From Hyphomicrobiales bacterium (lineage in GTDB: Bacteria; Pseudomonadota; Alphaproteobacteria; Rhizobiales; Xanthobacteraceae), in NCBI GenBank assembly GCA_021323775.1, contig JAJPKK010000234.1, positions 1 to 36,192 of the forward strand: 36,192 bases of DNA, in the 5' to 3' direction. Position numbers and translations under genes: made by a program. The notes under the pieces were generated by a model. It was given only the letters and a program-made list of their open reading frames with translations, was not told the DNA's origin and searched no databases. How positions within the stretch are numbered: the first letter of the stretch is position 1; each line of letters begins with the position of its first letter. Positions 8,480 through 15,857 of this stretch are shown one piece after another.

Positions 8480-10150
8480 ATGCGGATGCGCAATGCGCTG
8501 CTCGCAACTGTTTGTCTGACTTTCGTATTGACGGCGAACGCCGCCCCGTCGCTTGCCGAAGGCGCTGCGGCGCTGACCGGGCAGGTCACTTCGAAGGAGG
8601 AAGGCCCGATGGAGGGCGTGCTGGTGACCGCCAAAAAGGCTGGCTCGACCATCGCGATCACCGTGGTCACCGACAAGGAGGGCCGCTACAGCTTCCCGGC
8701 GTCAAGGCTGGAGCCCGGCCAATACGCCATCAAGATCCGCGCGGTCGGCTATGACCTCGACGGCAACGGCTCGGCCGATGTCGCGAGCGACAGGACCGCC
8801 AACGTCGATCTCAAGCTCAAGAAGACCCGCAACCTCGCCTCCCAGCTCACCAATGCGGAGTGGCTGCAGAGTATGCCGGGCACGCCGAAGCAGAAGGACG
8901 CCCTGCTCAACTGCGTGAGTTGCCACACGGTCGAGCGCATCGTGAGGTCGACCCACGACCCCAAGGAGTTCATGCAGGTCCAGGCGCGGATGGCGACTTA
9001 TGCCAACCAGAGCGTCCCAACCCGGCCGCAGAAACGTCGCGCGGAGCGCCTGCTTGAGGAGCGCGGCGATGCCCGCACCAATGCTCAGGCGGAACGCGCC
9101 GAGTTCCTCGCTTCGATCAATCTGAGCGAAACCGAAACCTGGCCGTACGAACTCAAGACGATGCCGCGCCCGACCGGCGCCGCCACGAAAGTCATCATCA
9201 CGGAATATGACCTGCCGCGCAACTCAATCGAGCCGCATGACGTGATCGTCGGCAAGGACGGCATGGCCTACTACACCAATTTCGGCGAACAGAATCTCGG
9301 CAGGCTCGATCCAAAGACCGGCAAAGTGACGGAAATCGCGCTTCCCGAGCTGAAGAAGGGCTGGCCGCAGGGCTCGCTCGGCCTGCGCCCGGACCACGAC
9401 GGCAATCTCTGGTTCGGCATGATGTATCAGGGCGCCATCGGCAAGCTCGACCTTGCCTCACTGAAGGTCGAGACATTCAGCCTGCCGCCCGAAATGAACA
9501 AGGACATGGCGCAGGTCAACATGGTGCGGCCCGAGTCGGCTGCTGTGGACGGCAAGGTATGGTCGCAGAATAACGGCTTTGCGGCGCTGCACCGCCTCGA
9601 CCTCAAGACCGGACAGATCGAGACCATCGCGCCGTTTGCAAATTCCAAGGCAGGCGAGAACCACAACATCTACGACATTATCCCGGACGCCGACAACAAC
9701 GTCTACTTCACGGACTTCGCGCAACAGCACCTCGGCAGGGTTGACGCCAAGACCGGCCAGACCACGCTGTTCGAGCTTCCGACCAAGGCGTCAGCGCCGC
9801 GCCGCGGCATGATGGACAGCCAGGGCCGCATCTGGTTCGGCCTCTATCGCGGCAACAAGATCGACATGTTCGACACCAAGACCGAGAAGTTCAAGGAATG
9901 GGAGATGCCGACCCCCTATTCCTCGCCTTACGACGTGACGATCGACAAGAACGGCGAGGTGTGGACCGGATCAATGCTCAATGACCGCGTATCGCGGCTC
10001 AACCCTGAGACCGGCCAGTTCGTGGAGTATCTCTTGCCGCGCGAGACCAACATCCGCCGCGTCTACGTCGACAATTCCACCACGCCGGTGACGTTCTGGG
10101 TCGGCAATAATCACCAGGGTTCGATCATCAAGGTCGAGCCGCTGAATTAG
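8480..10150 (+). CDS. Exported monoheme cytochrome with Vgb-like propeller (copy 1)
   Basis: A 556-residue periplasmic protein with three parts. A signal peptide (about 1-27, ending near SLAEG) comes first. A carboxypeptidase-regulatory-like beta-sandwich (about 31-115) contains VTDKEGRYSFPASRLEPGQY and KIRAVGYDLDG. One c-type heme site, CVSCH (145-149), follows. From about 230 a beta-propeller repeats patterns such as NLWFGMMYQGAIGKLD and IWFGLYRGNKIDMFD, resembling virginiamycin B lyase (Vgb). The heme and propeller together suggest a periplasmic redox enzyme; the substrate is unknown, and antibiotic lyase activity is unlikely given this architecture. I chose the ATG at 8480 because GAGGGGAGGA lies just upstream; the frame is open back to 8210. 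A close paralogue follows in tandem. Confidence 0.8.
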   Translation: MRMRNALLATVCLTFVLTANAAPSLAEGAAALTGQVTSKEEGPMEGVLVTAKKAGSTIAITVVTDKEGRYSFPASRLEPGQYAIKIRAVGYDLDGNGSADVASDRTANVDLKLKKTRNLASQLTNAEWLQSMPGTPKQKDALLNCVSCHTVERIVRSTHDPKEFMQVQARMATYANQSVPTRPQKRRAERLLEERGDARTNAQAERAEFLASINLSETETWPYELKTMPRPTGAATKVIITEYDLPRNSIEPHDVIVGKDGMAYYTNFGEQNLGRLDPKTGKVTEIALPELKKGWPQGSLGLRPDHDGNLWFGMMYQGAIGKLDLASLKVETFSLPPEMNKDMAQVNMVRPESAAVDGKVWSQNNGFAALHRLDLKTGQIETIAPFANSKAGENHNIYDIIPDADNNVYFTDFAQQHLGRVDAKTGQTTLFELPTKASAPRRGMMDSQGRIWFGLYRGNKIDMFDTKTEKFKEWEMPTPYSSPYDVTIDKNGEVWTGSMLNDRVSRLNPETGQFVEYLLPRETNIRRVYVDNSTTPVTFWVGNNHQGSIIKVEPLN

Positions 10151-10168
10151 GCACGATTTTTTCGTTCT

Positions 10169-10192
10169 CCTCCCGCGCTTGCGGGGGAGGGT
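10169..10192. repeat. GC hairpin, repeat family B copy 1
   Basis: CTCCCGC and GCGGGGGAG pair around GCTT with one bulged base, just after the first cytochrome gene. It resembles the hairpin between glnB and glnA and part of the insert in lpxI. It could weaken readthrough between the two paralogues. Confidence 0.5.
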
Positions 10193-10202
10193 CAGACTGT
10201 AC

Positions 10203-10311
10203 AAGGGTGGGCAAAGGCGCCCCTTCAACAAGCTCAGGAGCGCCGTACCCACCGACTACGCAGAGGAATTGACGAATGTGAGGGTGGGCGCGCTGCGCTT
10301 TGCCCACCCTA
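10203..10311. repeat. Palindromic intergenic repeat, family A copy 3
   Basis: The arms AGGGTGGGCAAAGGCG and CGCTTTGCCCACCCT bracket about 80 bases with an internal AGGGTGGGCG unit. It separates the two Vgb-like cytochrome paralogues. Confidence 0.75.
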
Positions 10312-10351
10312 CTGACCGGTTCCAAGGAATCGCTCCACCAGGGAGGCTCCC

Positions 10352-12013
10352 ATGCGCACACGCTTATCCGCACTCACCACCGCCGCCGTGGCGGCGCTTT
10401 GCCTCGCCGCCGCTCATGCGAAAGCCGAGACGCCCGCAGCCCTTGCCGGACAGGTATCGTCAGCCAAGGAAGGCCTGATGGAAGGCGTCGTTATCAGCGC
10501 CAAGAAAGCGGGCAGCACCATCACGGTCTCCGTGGTCACTGACGAAAAGGGCCGCTACAGCTTCCCGGCGGATCGACTCGAGCCCGGGCACTACACGCTC
10601 GGCGCACGCGCCGCGGGCTATGATCTCGACGGCCCCAAGGCGGCCGACGTGACTGCCGGACAGGCTGCCACCGCTGACATCAAGCTCAAGCCCACACAGA
10701 ACCTGCCTGCACAGCTCACCAATGCCGAATGGATGATGAGCCTGCCGGGCACGGACGAGCAGAAGGCGATCCTGCTCAACTGCAACGGCTGCCATACCAT
10801 CGAGCGCATCGTGAAGTCGGTTCACACAGCCGACGAATTTCTGCAGATCTTCAAGCGTATGGGCAGCTACTATCCGGGCAGCACGCCGCGCAAGCCGCAG
10901 CCGCTCGTGGGCGACGCAACCCGTGAGGTCGGCCGCGGCGGCGATAATGCGAGGAAGAACGCCGAATACCTGGCGAGCATCAACCTGAGCCAGCAGGAGA
11001 CCTGGAGCTATCCGCTCAAGACCCTGCCGCGCCTCACCGGCAAGTCCACCCATGTCATCATCACCGAATACGACCTGCCGAACCCGCTGATCCAGCCGCA
11101 TGACGTGATGCTCGATCGGGAGGGCATGGTGTGGTATTCGGATTTCGGTCAGATGTACCTCGGCAAGATGGACCCGAAGACCGGAAAGGTGACCCAATAT
11201 CCGATTCCGGAAACCAAGAAGGGCTACCCGGTCGGCACACTCAATCTCGAATTTGACCAGGACGATAACCCCTGGGTCGGCGTGATGTACCAGAGCGCCA
11301 TCGCCAAGTTCGACAAGAAGACGGAGACGTTCAAGACCTGGTCAACCCCGAAGGAATGGGACACGGACGCCGGACAGCTCGGACACCTCGCACTCGAAGG
11401 GGCGCCGGTCGACCACAAGGTGTGGATCAAGAATTCCGATGGCGGAAACATCTATCGGCTTAATCTTGATTCCGACCAGATGGAAAATCTCGGCGCGCCC
11501 AAGGATCCGCGCACCGGCCGGCGCATCGGCACCTACGGGCTGCATTCCGACGCCCAGAACAACGTCTATCTGCTCGACTTCGCGGCCGGCAACATCGTCA
11601 AGATCGACGCCAAGACCAAAGTATCGACGGTCTACGTGACGCCGACCCCGAACTCGCGTCCGCGGCGCGGGCGCGTCGACGCCGAAGGAAGGCTGTGGTT
11701 TGCCGAATATGCCGGCAACGCCATTGGCATGTTCGACCCCGAGACTGAAAAGATCACCGAGTGGAAGGTGCCGACGCCGTGGAGCGCGCCCTACGACGCG
11801 GAGGCCGGCCGCAACGGCGAGGCATGGACCGGTTCCATGCTGACCGACCGCGTGGCGCGCCTTGATATCAAGACCGGCCAGTATACGGAGTATCAGCTCC
11901 CGCACCCGACCAACATCCGGCGGGTCCATATCGATGATTCGAAGAGCCCAGGCACGCTCTGGGTCGGCAACAATCACGGCGCCTCCATCGTCAAGGTGGA
12001 ACCGCTGGATTGA
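10352..12013 (+). CDS. Exported monoheme cytochrome with Vgb-like propeller (copy 2)
   Basis: A 553-residue paralogue of the preceding gene with the same order of parts. It has a signal peptide (1-25, AHAKA/E), a regulatory-like beta-sandwich (about 29-115), heme site CNGCH (144-148) and a Vgb-like propeller from about 225 with units such as LWFAEYAGNAIGMFD. The family-specific stretches QLTNAEW, YLASINLS and VIITEYDLP are shared with copy 1. The two differ most around residues 165-200, after the heme, and in the middle of the propeller, which suggests distinct partners or substrates. A clear GGGAGG ribosome-binding site precedes ATG 10352. The role is unknown; a periplasmic redox function is inferred from the heme. 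It has its own intergenic space and so perhaps its own promoter. Confidence 0.8.
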   Translation: MRTRLSALTTAAVAALCLAAAHAKAETPAALAGQVSSAKEGLMEGVVISAKKAGSTITVSVVTDEKGRYSFPADRLEPGHYTLGARAAGYDLDGPKAADVTAGQAATADIKLKPTQNLPAQLTNAEWMMSLPGTDEQKAILLNCNGCHTIERIVKSVHTADEFLQIFKRMGSYYPGSTPRKPQPLVGDATREVGRGGDNARKNAEYLASINLSQQETWSYPLKTLPRLTGKSTHVIITEYDLPNPLIQPHDVMLDREGMVWYSDFGQMYLGKMDPKTGKVTQYPIPETKKGYPVGTLNLEFDQDDNPWVGVMYQSAIAKFDKKTETFKTWSTPKEWDTDAGQLGHLALEGAPVDHKVWIKNSDGGNIYRLNLDSDQMENLGAPKDPRTGRRIGTYGLHSDAQNNVYLLDFAAGNIVKIDAKTKVSTVYVTPTPNSRPRRGRVDAEGRLWFAEYAGNAIGMFDPETEKITEWKVPTPWSAPYDAEAGRNGEAWTGSMLTDRVARLDIKTGQYTEYQLPHPTNIRRVHIDDSKSPGTLWVGNNHGASIVKVEPLD

Positions 12014-12065
12014 GGCCAGGGCGGGTTTCTTTTCGCCGGGCGGCATGATCCGGGCGCCCGTGGCA

Positions 12066-12191
12066 GGGGCGACCCTGGGGGGCGAGCCTTATGGTCGCCC
12101 TCCAGCAGGCCGCAGCGAACAGATGACTGGCCGCCGTTGTCGATTCCTCGTGGGGGCAACATCCTCGTGGGGCGACCGCAAGGGTCGCCCC
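12066..12191. repeat. Paired GGGGCGACC/GGTCGCCCC hairpins
   Basis: Two related hairpins lie between the convergent cytochrome and helicase genes. At 12066-12101 GGGGCGACC pairs with GGTCGCCC. At 12169-12191 the 9-bp stem is perfect around GCAAG. They may be dispersed repeats and may help insulate converging transcription; no T-tract follows. Confidence 0.6.
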
Positions 12192-12196
12192 TCCAT

Positions 12197-13654
12197 TCAC
12201 CCCACGTTGCCATGCGTGCTCGCCCGCGCCCATTTCATGAACGCGATCAGCACCGGATCGGCGCGCACGTCGGCGGGCCGCAGCGCCCGGGCGAAGGAGA
12301 GGCCGGCGAGCGTGCGCACCCGCGATAAGGCCACATAGACCTGGCCCGGCGCGAATGCGCCGGCGCCGAGATCGACGCGAACATCGTCGAGCGTGAGCCC
12401 CTGCGCCTTGTGGATCGTCACCGCCCAGGCATGGATGAGAGGAATCTGCCGATAGCTGCCCACCACCTCGTTGTCGATGCGCTGCTTCTCCTCGTTCCAG
12501 CGCTGGCGCACCTTTTCCCACGTCGCCGGAGCAACCAGAAGCTCTTGCGGACGGCGGTCAAACTGCACGAAAGGGCCTTCCGATTCGAGGCGCGTGACGG
12601 TGCCGAGCGAGCCGTTGACGAAGCGGCCCTGCGGATCGTTGCGCACCGCCATGACGCGCGCGCCGACCGCAAGCTCGAGATGTTCCGGCACCGGCAGGTT
12701 GGCGGCGCCCATGGCGAAATCGCGCTCGATGACGGCGCGGAAGCCCGACCGTTTGCTGCCGAGCGCCGCGAGACCCTGATGGTTGTAGCGCTCGGCGGCG
12801 GCGCGCGTCGGCGTCAGCAGAAGCGGCTTGACGCCGTCGCGATGAGGGCCGACGCAGCGCGCATTGAGCCGCTCCAATGCCTCTGCGATGCCCTCGCGTG
12901 AGCGGATGCGGCCGAGAATATCGACGAAGTCCTGTTCGTCCTGGCGCCACACCCGGTCGAGCGTCACGGTTTCGACCGGCAGGGCCTGGAGCGCGTGGGC
13001 ATTGAACGCATAGGGCGCCTCATAGCCGAGACCTTCAAGCATCGGCCAGTCGTGTTCCTGCACGACGGGCGGCAGTTGCAGGAAATCTCCCACCATGACG
13101 ATCTGGACGCCGCCGAACGGCCGTTTATCGCTGCGCACCTGGCGCAGCCGCGCATCGATGGCGTCAATCACGTCCGCCCGAACCATGGAAATCTCGTCGA
13201 TGACGAGGCGGTTCATGCGCCGATAGAGCGATCCGAACTTGCCGCCTCTCGCGAGGTTTTTGGCGTCGAGAACCGCGTGCTCCAGGTGAAAGAGCGAATG
13301 AATGGTCTGGGCGCGGGCGTTGAGCGCCGCAATCCCGGTCGGCGCCACCGTTGCCTGCAACTCGCCGCCGGGTCGGCTCTTCATGTATTGCACGAGCCGC
13401 GTCTTGCCGGTGCCGGCGCGGCCCGCGATGAGGATGACAGGGGTTTTTGCGTCGATGGCGGCAAGCGCCTGAGCGACTTCAGGGGTGGCCTCATAGGCTT
13501 CATCGCGTACGAACTGCTCGCCTCCCAGTTCTCCCGGCCCATCGCCTTTCGCAGCGAGCGCGCGGTTGAAATGGGCGAATTTCTTGGCGTCTTTGGCCGC
13601 GGCGCCCGGCTTACTCGCTGATAAGTGAGGCTGCTTGACGGAATGCTGGTTCAT
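12197..13654 (-). CDS. Pif1/RecD-like SF1 DNA helicase
   Basis: A 485-residue superfamily 1 helicase. Walker A GRAGTGKT (78-85) is followed by motif Ia ATVAPTGIAALNA (101-113), Walker B LVIDEISM (150-157), motif III MVGDFLQLPPV (187-197), motif V VTIHKAQGLTLDDV and motif VI VYVALSRVR near the C-terminus. The TGIAA and HKAQG wording fits the Pif1/Dda group (SF1B, 5'-3' translocating) better than UvrD. It presumably acts on chromosomal DNA in repair, or on G-quadruplex-like or R-loop structures; the exact role is unknown. A lysine-rich tail (1-30) precedes the fold. The ATG at 13654 has AGG close upstream. It stands alone, with convergent and non-operonic neighbours. Confidence 0.88.
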   Translation of the reverse strand: MNQHSVKQPHLSASKPGAAAKDAKKFAHFNRALAAKGDGPGELGGEQFVRDEAYEATPEVAQALAAIDAKTPVILIAGRAGTGKTRLVQYMKSRPGGELQATVAPTGIAALNARAQTIHSLFHLEHAVLDAKNLARGGKFGSLYRRMNRLVIDEISMVRADVIDAIDARLRQVRSDKRPFGGVQIVMVGDFLQLPPVVQEHDWPMLEGLGYEAPYAFNAHALQALPVETVTLDRVWRQDEQDFVDILGRIRSREGIAEALERLNARCVGPHRDGVKPLLLTPTRAAAERYNHQGLAALGSKRSGFRAVIERDFAMGAANLPVPEHLELAVGARVMAVRNDPQGRFVNGSLGTVTRLESEGPFVQFDRRPQELLVAPATWEKVRQRWNEEKQRIDNEVVGSYRQIPLIHAWAVTIHKAQGLTLDDVRVDLGAGAFAPGQVYVALSRVRTLAGLSFARALRPADVRADPVLIAFMKWARASTHGNVG

Positions 13655-13879
13655 AAGCCTGCGATTTCCCGCGACGACGGGCCTCTAGCCCGGATGAAGC
13701 TCCCCACCCTAGCCTCTCCATTTGCGGGCGAGGGTAGGGCTCGCAATCGAGGGCCACCCTTGCAATTGCACCCGCCAGTTTCAATAGATTCCAGGCGGCC
13801 TGGGGAAAAGGTTCGCGTCGATTCGGTCCCTGATGATGGGCGGGCAAAAGCCGGAGCTGAATCCAGTTGCGTGCGTGCC

Positions 13880-14272
13880 TTATTCCGGCAGCCCCTCCAC
13901 GATGTATTGCCGCGACTTCGTTTCTCGCTGGCGCACGGCCGCGATCTTCACGTAGTCCGGCGAGTTGCGCCATGCCTGGGCCTGCTCGAAACTGTCGAAC
14001 ACGCTGATGACGATGCGCGGCTTGGGCGGCTCGCCTTCGATGCCGACGACCCGGCCGCCGCGCACCAGATAGCGCCCGCCGAACGGCTCGATCGTGGCCT
14101 GGGCATGGGCCGCGTAGTCGCGCTGAAACGCCGCCACGTCGCCGGTCACGTCGACCTCAGTGACGATATACGCCTTGGGGGCGCCTGGCGCTTTTCGTCC
14201 GGCGACGGCGGCAGCGCCCACGACGGCGCCGAAAATCGCGGCTAATGCGGCAGCGTAATAGGTTTCGATCAA
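13880..14272 (-). CDS. DUF1330 family protein with N-terminal membrane segment
   Basis: A 130-residue protein. A hydrophobic segment (about 5-25) that could be a signal peptide or anchor precedes a DUF1330 dimeric alpha-beta-barrel domain (about 33-127). Family hallmarks are KAYIVTEVDV, the segment YAAHAQATIEPFGGRYLVRGG and VISVFDSFEQAQAWRNSPDY. Function is unknown for the family. The start is TTG at 14272, chosen because a strong GGGAGG lies five bases upstream and no ATG gives the full N-terminus. Export would be unusual for DUF1330, which is usually cytoplasmic. It is flanked by divergent and non-overlapping genes. Confidence 0.82.
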   Translation of the reverse strand: MIETYYAAALAAIFGAVVGAAAVAGRKAPGAPKAYIVTEVDVTGDVAAFQRDYAAHAQATIEPFGGRYLVRGGRVVGIEGEPPKPRIVISVFDSFEQAQAWRNSPDYVKIAAVRQRETKSRQYIVEGLPE

Positions 14273-14423
14273 CGGCGCCTCCCTTGTCCGGCTTGGGTTT
14301 GCGCCGGGTGATACTCCGCGCAGCTCAGTTCGGGAAGACGCTTTCGACTCTCCTTCTCACAAGTCTCCTTCTCGCAAGACCCTGCGAGTGCTACTGCGTC
14401 ATAAGATTTCTGAGAGCGTCATT

Positions 14424-14511
14424 CCGGGGCGCCGCGAAGCGGCAAGCCCACAATCCATATCCCCGCGCGCCGCGGCTATGAGTTCCGGGCTCGCCGCTTC
14501 GCGGCGCCCGG
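14424..14511. repeat. Near-perfect long inverted repeat
   Basis: GGCGCCGCGAAGCGG (14428-14442) is matched by its exact complement at 14494-14508, and the pairing extends outward and inward to about 25 of 26 positions. About 45-50 bases form the loop. It is a dispersed-repeat type hairpin upstream of the multicopper-oxidase-like gene. Confidence 0.75.
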
Positions 14512-14550
14512 TTTCGCTTGCGCTCAACCCCGGCTACAGAACGCGTCATC

Positions 14551-15756
14551 ATGTTGTCCCGACGCCATCTCCTCTTGGGTTCCGGTTGCGCGCTCGCGGC
14601 AGCCACGCTGCGTGCGCGCGCCGACAGCGCGCCTGACGTAACCGTGCTGCACGCGACCAGCGCCGGGTTTAACGGCGCGGCGCCGGGGCCGGTGATCCGG
14701 GTGCGCCGCGGCGACGAGGTTTACGCCCGGCTCGTCAACGATCTCGATGAGCCGACGTCGCTCCATTGGTACGGGGTGCGCCTGCCCAACCCTATAGATG
14801 GCGGCGCGCCGCTGGCAGGGCCACCCGTGGCGCCGGGCGCAAGCTTCGATTATCGCTTCACGGTTCCGGATGCCGGCACCTTCTGGTATCGCGCCGCGCT
14901 GCACGGCCAGCAGGAACGCGGGCTCTACGGCGCGCTGATCGTCGCGGAGCCGGTTTCGCCGCTGGTCGATCAGGACCGCCTCCTGATGTTCGGGGAACGC
15001 AGATCGAGCCGCGATGGGGCGCGGGAATTCACTCTCAACGGCGCCGCCGCTCTCGATATTGCGGTGCGCGCCAACGAACGCTTGCGGCTGCGCTTCATCA
15101 ATGCATCGACAACGCAAATGAACGCGCGCATCGAGAACCATCGTGTCGTGGTGATGGCGATCGACGGCGAGCCTGCGGAGCCGTTCGCAAGCCGCGACGG
15201 CCGCATCCTGCTCGCGCCCGGGAATCGCGCCGACGTCTTTGTCGACGCCTCGCTGGCGCCGGGCAGCATCGCGCCGATCACATTTATGCAGAACAGCGGC
15301 GCGCCCCCGGCGGCGCGCCTTGTCTATGGGGAGGCCCCGGCGCGCCGCGCGCCGCTCGGCGAGCCCGCGCCGCTTCCGGCCAATCCGCTGCCGGTCGGCA
15401 TGGATTTTTCGCGCGCTCTGCGCGTCGCGCTGCCGATCGAAGGCCGCAATGCGGCCGCGCTCGCCGGCATGCCGCTGTTCTCCGCCGCGCGCGGGCGCAC
15501 TGTTGTGATGGCGCTCGATAATCGAGACACCGGCGCGCATGCGGTGCACCTCCACGGTCACCATTTCCGCCTGCTCGATCGTCTCGATGACGGCTGGAAG
15601 CCCTACTGGCTCGACACCGTGGTGGCCGAGGGCCGACAGGTCGCGCGCATCGCATTTGTTGCCGACAACCCCGGCCGCTGGCTGATCGAACAGCGGGCGA
15701 TCGATGGGCCGGCCGCGGGGGTGAACTGGTTTGAGGTGAAGTCAATGCGGCGGTAG
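14551..15756 (+). CDS. Tat-exported multicopper oxidase fold protein lacking most copper ligands
   Basis: A 401-residue protein. A twin-arginine signal peptide (SRRHLLLG at 3-10, cleavage near RARA at 21-24) precedes three cupredoxin-like domains. Positions that bind copper in active oxidases are mostly changed. HWHG is HWYG (72-75). The FWYHxH site is FWYRAALHG (111-119). The final HCHxxxH motif, which carries the type 1 Cys, is WLIEQRAIDG (377-386). Only HAVHLHGH (330-337) keeps its histidines. The fold with lost copper recalls FtsP (SufI), a Tat-exported division-related protein, so a structural role is as likely as catalysis. The ATG at 14551 is chosen for the Tat signal; its ribosome-binding site is weak. 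The stop lies inside the following repeat. Confidence 0.8.
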   Translation: MLSRRHLLLGSGCALAAATLRARADSAPDVTVLHATSAGFNGAAPGPVIRVRRGDEVYARLVNDLDEPTSLHWYGVRLPNPIDGGAPLAGPPVAPGASFDYRFTVPDAGTFWYRAALHGQQERGLYGALIVAEPVSPLVDQDRLLMFGERRSSRDGAREFTLNGAAALDIAVRANERLRLRFINASTTQMNARIENHRVVVMAIDGEPAEPFASRDGRILLAPGNRADVFVDASLAPGSIAPITFMQNSGAPPAARLVYGEAPARRAPLGEPAPLPANPLPVGMDFSRALRVALPIEGRNAAALAGMPLFSAARGRTVVMALDNRDTGAHAVHLHGHHFRLLDRLDDGWKPYWLDTVVAEGRQVARIAFVADNPGRWLIEQRAIDGPAAGVNWFEVKSMRR

Positions 15757-15851
15757 GGCGGGCAAAGGCGCGCTCCTGAGCCTGTCGAAGGAGCGCGCCG
15801 TGCCCGCCGCCATACTGGACGGGCGGGCACGCTTCGCTTTTGCCCGCCCTG
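15755..15851. repeat. Palindromic intergenic repeat, family A copy 4
   Basis: The arms AGGGCGGGCAAAGGCG and CGCTTTTGCCCGCCCT bracket about 65 bases with internal GCGCGCTCC/GGAGCGCGC pairing. It begins within the TAG stop codon of the multicopper-oxidase-like gene. Confidence 0.75.
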
Positions 15852-15857
15852 CCAACG

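Noticed and set aside
8480-12013. Streptogramin resistance lyases
   Set aside because: The propeller resembles Vgb, but both proteins are exported, carry a c-heme and an extra domain, and are tandem; a resistance function is not supported.
14551-15756. Active laccase or copper-resistance oxidase
   Set aside because: Three of four copper-binding motifs, including the type 1 cysteine, are missing.
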